From Sutcliffiella rhizosphaerae (GTDB lineage Bacteria > Bacillota > Bacilli > Bacillales > Bacillaceae_I): a stretch of DNA of 64,000 nucleotides. The position numbers and the translations under genes were made by a program. Shown here piece after piece: positions 55,713-63,795 of the stretch (the stretch's first letter is position 1; each line of letters begins with the position of its first letter). Under the pieces are notes generated by a model. It did no database searches, was not told the DNA's origin, and saw nothing but the letters and a program-made list of their open reading frames with translations. The stretch covers positions 119,784 to 183,783 of the forward strand of contig NZ_CAKJTJ010000007.1 in the NCBI RefSeq assembly GCF_917563925.1, in the 5' to 3' direction.

Positions 55713-57644
55713 TTATTCAACCTCTTCTGTTTGGACAAAAGCCCATCCTTTATTCCCAGCATATTCTACTTTTACAATTTTTATTGTTCCCATTGTAAAT
55801 TCTTCTTTAGCACGGAACTTTTTTGACACTGTTTCATCTTCATGCAAATAAAATACTTTTTCAAATCCACCTTGTCCAGTCATGTCCCAAAAACCCGATA
55901 AACCTTGTGCATCTAAAGTGGTATAACCTAATGGCCTACCATCTTCAATCATAGATACTCTCATTCCATTCTCGTCTATTAAAAAGTGCCCTGATTCGGA
56001 AACGAATGAAGAACCGACAATCTTTACACCAAAAATATCAATAGCTTGGAGTATACCAGTTTTTATTTTATCAGCGCTAATACCTTCTGCAATTAACTCG
56101 TTAGTAATCGTTAAAGGTGTTATTTCCCTTTCCGCATTTATTGCAATAGTTTTCTCGATAATTTCTTCAGTAAAATCACTTGCTGTACCGTGTGTGTTTA
56201 TTGTGCGGATACGGAAATACCATTGTTCGTTCACTTCACCTGCTTCAAATAAAATCCCACTTGTTTTACCTCGAAAAATTAAATCCTCTGGTTGTGGCTC
56301 AAATCCTTGCATTTTAGAAGCATATACTTCATAGGCAGCAATGTAACTCTCAGTAAAGTAATGCCAGTTTATTTTTATTGTTTTAAATAGACCTGTAGTT
56401 GAAATTCCAATTGGTACAGGTGGAACTATGTCTGGAAATGTTGTATCTGTTGTTTCTGTGGCAGGTGGGTTATCCCAAATTGCCGCCCTATCATTAACTT
56501 TTTCAATTATCTTTTCTACACGGTCATCTTGATCTGTTATCAATGGTAAGAACTTACCAACTTCAATAATGTCATTTCCTTCTTCAAGCAAATCTCTTTC
56601 GTATACGATTATACGAGACCGTGACTGAATAGGAGGGCTAAATTCATCATCAATAACAATGAGTGTGTCACCTAATTCGTATTTATTCTTTAAAATGATA
56701 GAGTTTAATCGATAGTTAAAAAAAGGCTGCTTTGTTTGTTGTAAGATTTCATATGTTTCCCTTAATAGTTGACTGGGGTCTTCGATTTCTGAATTTTCAT
56801 ATATGTCGAATATATGACGAAATGTCCCGTCACCGTTTGGTTTTCCATAGATTTCTTTTGCTTTTTCATCTCCGACCCAATCTTGACCAAGAGGTTTATC
56901 TACAGGATCTCCTTGGCTGATTGACCATTCCACACCTTTAAAGTCAATTCGTCTACTAGTATCGTTTCCTGTATCTTCTCCACGGCCATATCCACGCAAC
57001 GCTGTTTTTACTTCCTGAATTGATTCGCTTCTTCCTATACTTTCTACATTATGACCGTACTCTAATCTTCCGCCTTTTTCTCCGCCACGGCGAGGTAATA
57101 AATCCACTAAACGGTCTGTAATTCTGTTACCTTCAAAAAGAACTCGGAATCGTAATTCACCACCCCATCTAGCTAGTATTTTTTCAATACAAGACAACGG
57201 GTTTTCTCGAAAAAAATTAGTGGAGTTAAGACCAAAATCTCCAACAATCCCGACTTCCCACCGTGTTCCTTCAAGTGCAAGTCCCAATGCAAATTCTGCT
57301 GTTACATTTATAGGCTGAAAGTCTTCTACATGCTCCCCACTTAATTCTCGGATTATATGTTTACATTCCGCAATTTTCTCTGCAAACTCACCATGCTTGT
57401 CTTCAGTGTCTATTATTTCAAATAAATGAAAAAAACTTTCATCATCTCGATCATGAAAGCCAATTAAATTTCCTTTTTCAATGTGTCCAGCATCTTTATG
57501 TGATGCATCAATACGAAATAAAAAAGTGTGTTCTCTATTCAATTCCTCTCTTTGTATCGCTTCTAAAACTATAGCAGTATCAGCTTCATTAGAAATCGTA
57601 CATAAGTGTTCTTCCGTTCTTCCTGATAGTATTAGAAAATCCAT
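55713..57644 (-). CDS. Tail-associated protein (prophage endopeptidase tail family)
   Basis: 643 residues. The N-terminal 370 residues match the Tal/Prophage_tail family that forms the tail tip hub (FHDRDDESFFHLFEIIDTED, SIQEVKTALRGYGRG). A fibronectin-III-like part follows at about 400-490 (VPPVPIGISTTGLFKTIKIN), then a linker to the C-terminus. In such hubs a wall-degrading activity may be present; no catalytic motif is evident here. Confidence 0.83.
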   Translation of the reverse strand: MDFLILSGRTEEHLCTISNEADTAIVLEAIQREELNREHTFLFRIDASHKDAGHIEKGNLIGFHDRDDESFFHLFEIIDTEDKHGEFAEKIAECKHIIRELSGEHVEDFQPINVTAEFALGLALEGTRWEVGIVGDFGLNSTNFFRENPLSCIEKILARWGGELRFRVLFEGNRITDRLVDLLPRRGGEKGGRLEYGHNVESIGRSESIQEVKTALRGYGRGEDTGNDTSRRIDFKGVEWSISQGDPVDKPLGQDWVGDEKAKEIYGKPNGDGTFRHIFDIYENSEIEDPSQLLRETYEILQQTKQPFFNYRLNSIILKNKYELGDTLIVIDDEFSPPIQSRSRIIVYERDLLEEGNDIIEVGKFLPLITDQDDRVEKIIEKVNDRAAIWDNPPATETTDTTFPDIVPPVPIGISTTGLFKTIKINWHYFTESYIAAYEVYASKMQGFEPQPEDLIFRGKTSGILFEAGEVNEQWYFRIRTINTHGTASDFTEEIIEKTIAINAEREITPLTITNELIAEGISADKIKTGILQAIDIFGVKIVGSSFVSESGHFLIDENGMRVSMIEDGRPLGYTTLDAQGLSGFWDMTGQGGFEKVFYLHEDETVSKKFRAKEEFTMGTIKIVKVEYAGNKGWAFVQTEEVE

Positions 57645-57668
57645 TTTTCTCCTCCCTCCTTTAAGAAT

Positions 57669-57698
57669 AAAAGCACCCTATAAAGGATGCTTTTAATA
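57669..57698 (-). terminator. Hairpin within the tail operon, between dit and tal
   Basis: AAAAGCATCC TTTAT AGGGTGCTTTT on the minus strand, in a 128-bp gap between distal tail and tail-associated genes. It could attenuate or terminate; the T-run is short. Confidence 0.55.
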
Positions 57699-57772
57699 GT
57701 TTTGATATTTTCTATATAGTTTCTCCGTTAACGATTGTACTTTCTTATCAACTAAAATCTCTTAAATTTATT

Positions 57773-58489
57773 TTATAGCCATCTCTCATGAAAAATCAGA
57801 TTACCATTTATTCCGCTATTCGGAGTGATTGTTATAGTATTACTCCCGGGCACAAAAACAAACCATTTTGAAGACCAATCAAGAATGACTCCACTTTCAG
57901 CATTGTTCAAGAAAACTTTACGCTTTTTAAAATCAAGCTGGATAAGATCTCCCACTAAAAAATTCCTTAATAATCTTACAGATTTACTATTGCAAGAAAT
58001 TGTTATGTTATCTGTCGCGGTGTTCACATTAATGTCAAACAACGGATATGCATCTGCTGTACCGTTATTTACAACATTGAATTGATTTCCCAAAGTATAT
58101 ATTCTCTCTTTTCCCATCTTCTTGGAGTCTGAGCAGACGAAAGTCATTTGCCCTTTACCAATCCCTATTATTTCTTCCCAGTCCGGATCCCCATCTAAGC
58201 TTCCAAAATAGGTTTTGTCTGGTTCGTCAGAAAATGTAATTGGCACCTCTTGATGAGTAGCTAAAATATAGTTTATTTCATCCACTTTATTTCTTAGTTC
58301 TTCTAATGATTTACTCAATATATAGAAGGAGATTGGAATTACTCGTTCTTTATTTTGAGTCTTTATGAAATGGGTTCCATTCTTACCTGGCACATCTTTT
58401 CGTATAGAGGTTTGACCAATTGGTCCTCTTCCCCCAATCTCAGTAACCTTAATAAGATCCCCTAAATACGTACCGTTAAAGGTAATCAT
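57773..58489 (-). CDS. Distal tail protein (Dit/Sipho_tail family)
   Basis: 238 residues: MITFNGTYLGDLIKVTEIGG start, RVIPISFYILSKSLEELRNKVDEIN near residue 50, GDPDWEEI, and the C-terminal galectin-like half (PLFDINVNTATDNITIS, GSNTITITPNSG). Forms the hexameric ring between tail tube and tip. Overlaps the tape-measure stop by 4 bp (ATGA). Confidence 0.88.
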   Translation of the reverse strand: MITFNGTYLGDLIKVTEIGGRGPIGQTSIRKDVPGKNGTHFIKTQNKERVIPISFYILSKSLEELRNKVDEINYILATHQEVPITFSDEPDKTYFGSLDGDPDWEEIIGIGKGQMTFVCSDSKKMGKERIYTLGNQFNVVNNGTADAYPLFDINVNTATDNITISCNSKSVRLLRNFLVGDLIQLDFKKRKVFLNNAESGVILDWSSKWFVFVPGSNTITITPNSGINGNLIFHERWL

Positions 58490-59925
58490 CCATATACCCC
58501 CTTACTTGATGAACCTTTCATCTTTCCAAGTTCTTCTGCTGTAAATCGTATGGTTCTTTTAACTAACTCACGACCATCTAAGGGGATAGAAACATGGAGC
58601 TCAAAGATTTCATTTTTATTCGTATTGTTAAAAGCATCTTGTTTGTCAAAAGAAAAATTATTGGAGCTCATCCTCCCAGCTTCCCTTGCATACCTCATGG
58701 AAACATCATGGGGAATTACTTGACTTCCGTTAGGTAAATGAACCAGTTCTCCCCTTCCGCCCTCATTCATGCGTGCAAATCCGCCTGCCCAATTATCTGT
58801 ACCACGTTGTAGTTGCGGGATTCTGCTGATACTAACACCAGGTATCTTGTTAATTAGTCCTATAGCTGTATTAATGCCTCCAATAACACCATTTACAAAT
58901 CCTTTTACTCTACTTACTAGCGTTTGCATGTTATTTCCAATGCCAGTAAAAACTCCTGAAATGAATGTTTTTAATCCTGTCCATGAAGTAGTAATTGCAG
59001 AAAACACGGTACTTATAGTATTTGAGACCCTATTCATTATTGATGAAACAATACTCCAAATTGAATTGAATACTCCAGATACTGTACCACTCAATGTTGT
59101 AATTTTAAGCCCAATGGATGTTATGGAGTTATTAATGAATTGCCTTATATTAGAAAAAATAAAAGTAACAACAGCCGAAACTTTAGTCAATATTGAAGAA
59201 ATAATTGTCCAAATCGAATTAAATACCCCAGAAACTGTTCCGCTCAAAGTTACAACTTTAAGGGCTATGGATGTTATAGTGTTACTAATATATTGCTTAA
59301 TAGCTTTAAAAATTGCAGTAGCAACGGCCAAAGCCAGAGTAAAGTTAGCTGACAAAGATGATATAAATGATGCTATGTTTGCCCCTAGAGCTAAAACCCC
59401 ATTTCTAAATGTCTGACTTTTTACCATTGCTATTCCAAATGCAATACCCAACGCTACTATTGCTGCAACAATTAATCCGACAGGACTTAATAACAGCGGA
59501 AGTAAACTTCCTAATGCCCCAAAAATTTGCAATAAAGAACCAACCATTGTAATCATAGGACCAATTTCTCCTAGAAATGTTGAACTTATGACAAGTGTAT
59601 TTACAACAATCTCCTGCATTGCAGGAGATAATCCTTCAAATATTGTATTAAAACCACCCATTATACTTGGCAAATCGTTAAATGCTTCTCCAATCCCTTC
59701 ACTCATCTGAGTAGCAGTATCGTTAATTTCTCCAAAACTATTATTAAGTTCTGCAATAGCTGGTTCGGCCTCCAGAGCTGGAACTGTAATCATTTTTTTT
59801 AAATTTTCACTTAAAGTACTAAGAGATTTTCCAAGAGTTTCAAAATTTTTGCCTACAGATTTTAATTCACCATTTACATCTTTCTTATCAGTTACTAGTT
59901 TAATTTTCAGTACATAATCTTTCAC
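58486..59925 (-). CDS. Short tail tape measure protein
   Basis: 479 residues, short for a siphophage. Residues 110-330 are hydrophobic and helical. Two near-identical segments, TLSGTVSGVFNSIWTIISSI and TLSGTVSGVFNSIWSIVSSI, show an internal duplication with a 51-residue period. The C-terminus (RMNEGGRGELVHLPNGSQVI, SMRYAREAGRM) is typical for the family. GTG start right after the stop of the chaperone frame, with GGAGGGG upstream. With about 0.15 nm per residue the tail would be near 70 nm. Confidence 0.82.
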   Translation of the reverse strand: MKDYVLKIKLVTDKKDVNGELKSVGKNFETLGKSLSTLSENLKKMITVPALEAEPAIAELNNSFGEINDTATQMSEGIGEAFNDLPSIMGGFNTIFEGLSPAMQEIVVNTLVISSTFLGEIGPMITMVGSLLQIFGALGSLLPLLLSPVGLIVAAIVALGIAFGIAMVKSQTFRNGVLALGANIASFISSLSANFTLALAVATAIFKAIKQYISNTITSIALKVVTLSGTVSGVFNSIWTIISSILTKVSAVVTFIFSNIRQFINNSITSIGLKITTLSGTVSGVFNSIWSIVSSIMNRVSNTISTVFSAITTSWTGLKTFISGVFTGIGNNMQTLVSRVKGFVNGVIGGINTAIGLINKIPGVSISRIPQLQRGTDNWAGGFARMNEGGRGELVHLPNGSQVIPHDVSMRYAREAGRMSSNNFSFDKQDAFNNTNKNEIFELHVSIPLDGRELVKRTIRFTAEELGKMKGSSSKGVYG

Positions 59926-60662
59926 TTATTCCCCTCCCTTCTTAAAATCTTTAAATCCTAACTTCTCATAAACCCTATCCACCCAACCTTTACCATTTTT
60001 ATTTTCCATACGTGAAATGGCTTCAATAACGTTCTCGTTATATTCTAGGTCAGCTTTAGCTTGTTTTTTAGGGAAAAGGTCTATGAATTTTTTTCCCTTA
60101 TTTCTCCTTGCATTTGCTACCCCATTTAAGACAGCGTTTCTTGTCCAGGTGGTGGAACTTATAAATTTATTCTCATATTCTTTACTAATAAAGAGCTTTT
60201 CTAAGTTTGTAAGCTGACTGTAATCCTTTGGAGACAGCCCAATGTGAACAACAAAAAAAGCTAACTCCTTTTCTTCTAAAAAAGGTTCAGCTAGCTTTTT
60301 CAAACGTAAATCATTTGGAGTTTCTTCTTGATCGTTAGGCAAGTTACTTTCAACTAGCTCTAACGGAACATAAAACCCACATCGCGTTGCAGTTTTTCAA
60401 CAATAGCAGCGTTTACGGTTGCAAGTCCGTTTTCTTCCACAACCTTTTCAAACATCTCCACAGCTTTCGATTGTTTAACTGCTTCTTTTGTTTTCTCTTC
60501 TACAAGTGCCAATGAAAAAAGGTTTTCTAAAACGTTATATGGCATAAATCCATCACCCTTAGCAATTTGACCTAGGATACTAACTTTTGTGACGGTTTCA
60601 ATCGTTTTTATATTTTTTGAATTATATTTTAGTGTATAGACTGTATTATTTACTGTAAACAT
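59926..60662 (-). CDS. Tail assembly chaperone gpG-T-like fusion made by -1 frameshift
   Basis: The upstream 100-residue frame (60360-60662) meets the downstream frame (59926-60342) through a -1 shift at GGGTTTT (60372-60378). After slippage the ribosome reads YVPLELVESN and continues LPNDQEETPNDL to GFKDFKKGGE, giving about 245 residues. The downstream frame alone would need TTG at 60342 with no ribosome site, so it is best explained as fusion-only. Such fusions recruit tail tube protein around the tape measure. Confidence 0.75.
60360..60662 (-). CDS. Tail assembly chaperone gpG-like
   Basis: 100 residues: MFTVNNTVYTLKYNSKNIKT, IETVTKVSILGQIAKGDGFM, PYNVLENLFSLALVEE. This is the short chaperone that precedes the tape measure in siphophages. 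ATG with GGAGGT 8 bp upstream. It is the unshifted product of the gpG-T pair. Confidence 0.8.
   Translation of the reverse strand: MFTVNNTVYTLKYNSKNIKTIETVTKVSILGQIAKGDGFMPYNVLENLFSLALVEEKTKEAVKQSKAVEMFEKVVEENGLATVNAAIVEKLQRDVGFMFR
60372..60378 (-). promoter_or_regulatory. Slippery heptamer for -1 programmed frameshift
   Basis: G GGT TTT on the minus strand fits X XXY YYZ; both tRNAs can re-pair as GGG TTT. The zero frame stops at TAG five codons later (60360), after ATG TTC CGT; the -1 frame is open. Confidence 0.72.
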
Positions 60663-60677
60663 TTGTTGTTACCTCCT

Positions 60678-61151
60678 TTATAAGCTATCCGGTTGTGAAT
60701 TATCTTCTAAATCTACCAAAGCTCCAGTTCCTTGAAGTGAAGCAGTATACGTTACAGCATCATCGTAGGGGGCTTCTATTGGATAGCTTTGAAGAATTGC
60801 CAATCCACCAAACATATCCGTCTCCGTCTTTTGGTTAGTAACTTTAATAAGAACTGGGTCGTCACCCTCAAAGATTTTTTTCAGTAACTTGTGCGAGTCA
60901 TGACTTCTTACATAGATCCCATCGTTATCAATAGACCATTCCTTAAATCCTCCCAGAAATTCCTTCCAGCCATTTGAATCCTTTGAAGTTACCTCAAATG
61001 TATCCTTGTCACGATTAATAGTTAATCCTTGTTGTCCAGCGACTGCTAGTAAACTATTTCCGTCTGTGCTCCAGATGGAAAGGACGATATCCTTTCCAGC
61101 AATAGCCTTATTTAAATTACTTGATAAATTTTGATATAGTGTTTCACTCAT
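60678..61151 (-). CDS. Major tail (tube) protein, TP901-1 type
   Basis: 157 residues: GKDIVLSIWSTDGNSLLAVA, QQGLTINRDKDTFEVTSKDS, GWKEFLGGFKEWSIDNDGIY and a C-terminal PYDDAVTYTASLQGTGALVD. This pattern is that of phi13/TP901-1-like tube proteins, the family of Listeria LmaA. Polymerises into the tail tube. GGAGG before the ATG. Confidence 0.85.
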   Translation of the reverse strand: MSETLYQNLSSNLNKAIAGKDIVLSIWSTDGNSLLAVAGQQGLTINRDKDTFEVTSKDSNGWKEFLGGFKEWSIDNDGIYVRSHDSHKLLKKIFEGDDPVLIKVTNQKTETDMFGGLAILQSYPIEAPYDDAVTYTASLQGTGALVDLEDNSQPDSL

Positions 61152-61163
61152 ATTTTTTTCCTC

Positions 61164-61574
61164 CTAAATTTTCATTTTGTATCCATAAAATACTGATATG
61201 TTATATCCAATAATTGATCGAGTTGTACCATTTGTTTCATCGAAAGGTGGCTGAGCTCCAATAGGAGTTTGTGAAAGGATTTCATAACCCTCTGGAAGCA
61301 TAATATGTTCAGCCATTGCCTTACTTACATTTTGAACCAATTCAAAATTTGGTTCTGATTCACTAGCACCTTCTTCTACTGCATGAAGATGAATGGTATA
61401 CATTTCTTTATACATCGTTGTATGATCCTCAGGTAATTGCCCAGCAAAAACAACCTGATAATATGGTGCAACCGCATCTTTCGGAACGACATCAAAACAT
61501 CTTAGTCCTGTGTAAACTTCTACTTTGTTTTGCACAGCAGCCAATATCTCCATAAAGGATGGCTTTTGCAGCAA
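61164..61574 (-). CDS. Tail completion/terminator-like protein
   Basis: 136 residues from TTG 61574 (LQKPSFMEILAAVQNKVEVY), chosen because GGGAGGTG lies 6 bp upstream. It has the small alpha/beta pattern of tail-terminator proteins (YYQVVFAGQLPEDHTTMYKE, a MYTIHLHAVEEGAS strand, IIGYNISVFYGYKM). It lies directly before the tube gene, where such proteins cap the tail. In a headless element it would close the free tail end. Assignment is by position and fold impression. Confidence 0.65.
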   Translation of the reverse strand: MLQKPSFMEILAAVQNKVEVYTGLRCFDVVPKDAVAPYYQVVFAGQLPEDHTTMYKEMYTIHLHAVEEGASESEPNFELVQNVSKAMAEHIMLPEGYEILSQTPIGAQPPFDETNGTTRSIIGYNISVFYGYKMKI

Positions 61575-61945
61575 TAGAATCACCTCCCTATTTTTGCTTA
61601 TCTTGAGGTAAGCAAAATATATTTCATGTAACTAAATATACCTCCTTTACTTTTTTAATTTGTTTTTAGCTTGAGTGAATCCCACACACAAAATGAGAGA
61701 GTCTTATTCAAAGCTAATCGCAAAATAAAATAAATAGGAGTGCTCTTAACTCCAACCCCGCCTCAACCTATGCAAACTAACGCTGCTAAGGATTTCTCCA
61801 TCAGTTAATCGAGTACATCATTGATATGGGAAAGGATGCGTCTCCCAGGAATATTTACTTCCTGAGATAATATTATAAAAATCTCCGTAAAAAAAAGGCA
61901 GCAACTTTGTCTGCCTTTTTGTCTTGAATTTGTCCTTTTTTCGTA
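61575..61945 (-). other. Untranslated region between ArpU-type gene and tail operon
   Basis: About 370 bp without a real gene. It holds a terminator for the regulator (61889-61921), then a run of inverted repeats (CTCAGGAA/TTCCTGGGAG near 61835-61868), a GGAGT/ACTCC hairpin with a following T-rich tract (61720-61753), and a nine-codon ORF beginning MKYILL behind GGAGGT near 61610-61640. The tail-operon promoter is expected here. Confidence 0.55.
61889..61921 (-). terminator. Terminator after the ArpU-type regulator
   Basis: AAAAAGGCAG and CTGCCTTTTTTTT around a 10-base loop on the minus strand; good stem and long T-run. Confidence 0.8.
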
Positions 61946-62326
61946 TTAAATCATTCCTAATGATGAAGCTATTTGAAATATGGCAGCTTTTTTCTTTTCA
62001 TAGTAAGGAGTCTTTTGTAACCCGAGTTCCATGTAAATATTTATATCATTTTGACGTTCCGGAGATAAGTATTTCATTTCTATAATCTGACGTTCTGTCG
62101 AGTCCAAGCTTTTGTTAAGTGCTCTTTCCATATGAAGGACTTTTAATTGATTCTCTTTATCCTTTTCCAATAGTTTTGGAAAGATGTTTTCGGATACTCC
62201 ATTCTTTTCAAGCTCCATCTTGTTTTGTTGCCTAACTTTAAGTGCCTTATAGATTTTCAATTCTTTCACAACTAATGCGCAGACTTTTTTCTCATCTATA
62301 TCTGGAAATAATGATAATTCAGACAT
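61946..62326 (-). CDS. ArpU-type late gene transcriptional regulator
   Basis: 126 residues with a sigma-like helix-turn-helix C-terminus: ERALNKSLDSTERQIIEMKY, then YMELGLQKTPYYEKKKAAIF. The N-terminus FPDIDEKKVCALVVKELKIY is typical of ArpU/YqaQ-type regulators that switch on phage late operons. It ends at a terminator; the tail operon follows, its likely target. ATG with GGAG upstream. Confidence 0.8.
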   Translation of the reverse strand: MSELSLFPDIDEKKVCALVVKELKIYKALKVRQQNKMELEKNGVSENIFPKLLEKDKENQLKVLHMERALNKSLDSTERQIIEMKYLSPERQNDINIYMELGLQKTPYYEKKKAAIFQIASSLGMI

Positions 62327-62453
62327 CCTAACTCCTCCAATATTATAATTTTTTTATTTAGCGTTTAGTAGATACCATCCTAATTATTTTGTTTTACTAA
62401 TAATTCTCTATAAGTATCAAAGTCACCAACAATGATTTATTCTTTTAATTACA

Positions 62454-62606
62454 TTACTTAATTGTGTCCGTTCTTTCCTGCTGAAAAGAATTAAATTCTA
62501 TTTCTAGTTCATTAATGGAAAGATCTCTTAAAATTCTCCCATCCCTTGCTTCATACACTCCATGTAGTGCAAGCTTATGAAGCATTACTAGTCTCCTTAG
62601 CTCCAC
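62454..62606 (-). CDS. FbpA-like small protein
   Basis: 50 residues from GTG 62606 with GAGGAGG 6 bp upstream: VELRRLVMLHKLALHGVYEA, then RDGRILRDLSINELEIEF. The GVYxxxDGRxLxxLSxxELE pattern resembles Fur-regulated basic protein A relatives, several of which sit in Bacillus mobile elements. The role here is unknown. It lies between the switch promoter and the ArpU-type gene. Confidence 0.65.
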   Translation of the reverse strand: MELRRLVMLHKLALHGVYEARDGRILRDLSINELEIEFNSFQQERTDTIK

Positions 62607-62962
62607 CAGATGCCTCCTCTAAATATAAAATTTTTTTACTGTTTAATCATCTCTTGGAAGTAGTTTCGTATTTTTACTGTTTACTACTTTGTCCATTTTA
62701 ATATTTAAGCTATTAATTCTGTTAATTTCCTTAACATAAATTGACCTAAATTAGCTTAAATGCTATTATCAAAATATAGCTAATTAAGACTAAAATAGCC
62801 TGTAATAACACATTCCACCAATGGTTTAAATTGTATTTTTTGTATTTATTAGCTAATAAATAGCTTATGAACAAAGTTTATTAGCGTTTTCGCTAATTGT
62901 CAATACAATAATAGCGAAAAAGTTATTCTTGTTCCTCAAAGCTTCGTGAAAGGTTGATATTA
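62607..62962. other. Switch region between divergent repressor and late regulator genes
   Basis: No gene. Contains the divergent promoters and operator at 62875-62909, a TTAGCTAATAAATAGCT stretch near 62860, and AT-rich leader sequence. Confidence 0.65.
62875..62903 (-). promoter_or_regulatory. Leftward lytic-type promoter with internal operator dyad
   Basis: TTGACA (62898-62903) and TAAACT (62875-62880) are 17 bp apart on the minus strand. The spacer is part of the dyad ATTAGCG-TTTT-CGCTAAT (62880-62897). A repressor on this dyad would block the promoter. On the plus strand TTAGCG...TACAAT (62881-62909) may be the repressor's own promoter. A half-site AATAGCG repeats at about 62910. Confidence 0.65.
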
Positions 62963-63295
62963 GTGGGTTTAATAAGAAAGATAAAATTACTTTGCGATGA
63001 AAAAAAAGTAACTTTTGCAGAAGTTGAAAGGAAAATTGGAATTTCTAATGGACAGATACGTCGCTGGGATAACTCTTCACCTAAAGTCGAAAACGTTAAA
63101 AAGGTGGCAGACTTCTTTAATGTATCAACTGACTATCTTCTTGGCCGAACTGAGTACAAGCATTTGGATGAACCTATTACAATTGCAGCTCACCACGTTG
63201 GAGAAGAATGGACAGAGGAAGAGTTAGAAGAAATAGAACGTTTCAAAGATTTTGTAAGAACGAAAAGAAAAGAACATCCACAGAAGGGGAAATAA
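62963..63295 (+). CDS. XRE-family repressor
   Basis: 110 residues from GTG 62963 (VGLIRKIKLLCDEKKVTFAE), with AAAGG 9 bp upstream. The helix-turn-helix covers about 15-60 (AEVERKIGISNGQIRRWDNS, then VADFFNVSTDYLLGR). The acidic C-terminal tail (EEWTEEELEEIERFKDFVRT) resembles ImmR-type repressors that are cleaved by ImmA. It likely binds the dyad at 62880-62897. The next gene follows by 1 bp. Confidence 0.88.
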   Translation: MGLIRKIKLLCDEKKVTFAEVERKIGISNGQIRRWDNSSPKVENVKKVADFFNVSTDYLLGRTEYKHLDEPITIAAHHVGEEWTEEELEEIERFKDFVRTKRKEHPQKGK

Positions 63296-63296
63296 T

Positions 63297-63764
63297 ATGC
63301 ACTATGAAGCGTTATTAAAAGAAGCTCAGGATTTCGTCTACGTATACGAAAAGCCATTACATGAAAATATAAAAGGACTCCAAGCTGACAATGTCATATA
63401 TATCAATAAAAACCTACCGACACAAATAGAAAAGGTTTGTATTTTGGCAGAAGAAATAGGACATTACCACACCAGTTACGGGAATATATTAGATCAATCT
63501 TCCATTCCAAACAAAAAACAAGAGTTGCGAGCTAGGCAATGGGCTTACAAAAAGCTTTTCCCATTGAGCAAAATAGTACAAGCACATAAAGCGGGGATTA
63601 GAAATAAATATGAATTAGCTGAATATATCGGTGTGACCGAGGAATTTTTACAACTAGCATTAACACGTTATCAGGACAAATATGGTGATACTGTCCTAAT
63701 TGATGGAGTAACTATTTGCTTTGAACCACTCGGAGTAGTGGAATGGTTAGATTTTCACCATTAA
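63297..63764 (+). CDS. ImmA/IrrE-type metallopeptidase
   Basis: 155 residues. The active-site helix reads ILAEEIGHYHTSYGNI: the classic HExxH is EExxH here, a variant seen in phage ImmA relatives. A Glu-rich helix follows (KQELRARQWAYKKLFP), then a domain typical of phage ImmA proteins (GIRNKYELAEYIGVTEEFLQ). It probably inactivates the adjacent repressor to induce the element. ATG with AAGGGG upstream. Confidence 0.85.
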   Translation: MHYEALLKEAQDFVYVYEKPLHENIKGLQADNVIYINKNLPTQIEKVCILAEEIGHYHTSYGNILDQSSIPNKKQELRARQWAYKKLFPLSKIVQAHKAGIRNKYELAEYIGVTEEFLQLALTRYQDKYGDTVLIDGVTICFEPLGVVEWLDFHH

Positions 63765-63783
63765 AAATTTTTAACACGAAACA

Positions 63784-63795
63784 GAACATTTGTTC
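63784..63795. promoter_or_regulatory. SOS-type (LexA) dyad or short terminator after immA-like gene
   Basis: GAACATTTGTTC has the Bacillus LexA core GAAC-N4-GTTC and is a perfect palindrome with AGAACA/TGTTCT arms, 20 bp after the stop codon. The following TTTTTTG tract makes a short terminator reading equally possible. Confidence 0.5.

Noticed and set aside
58769..59416. A 215-codon open frame on the plus strand inside the tape-measure gene
   Set aside because: It is antisense to a well-supported gene, has no ribosome site, and shows only the valine/leucine/threonine bias expected from the opposite strand.
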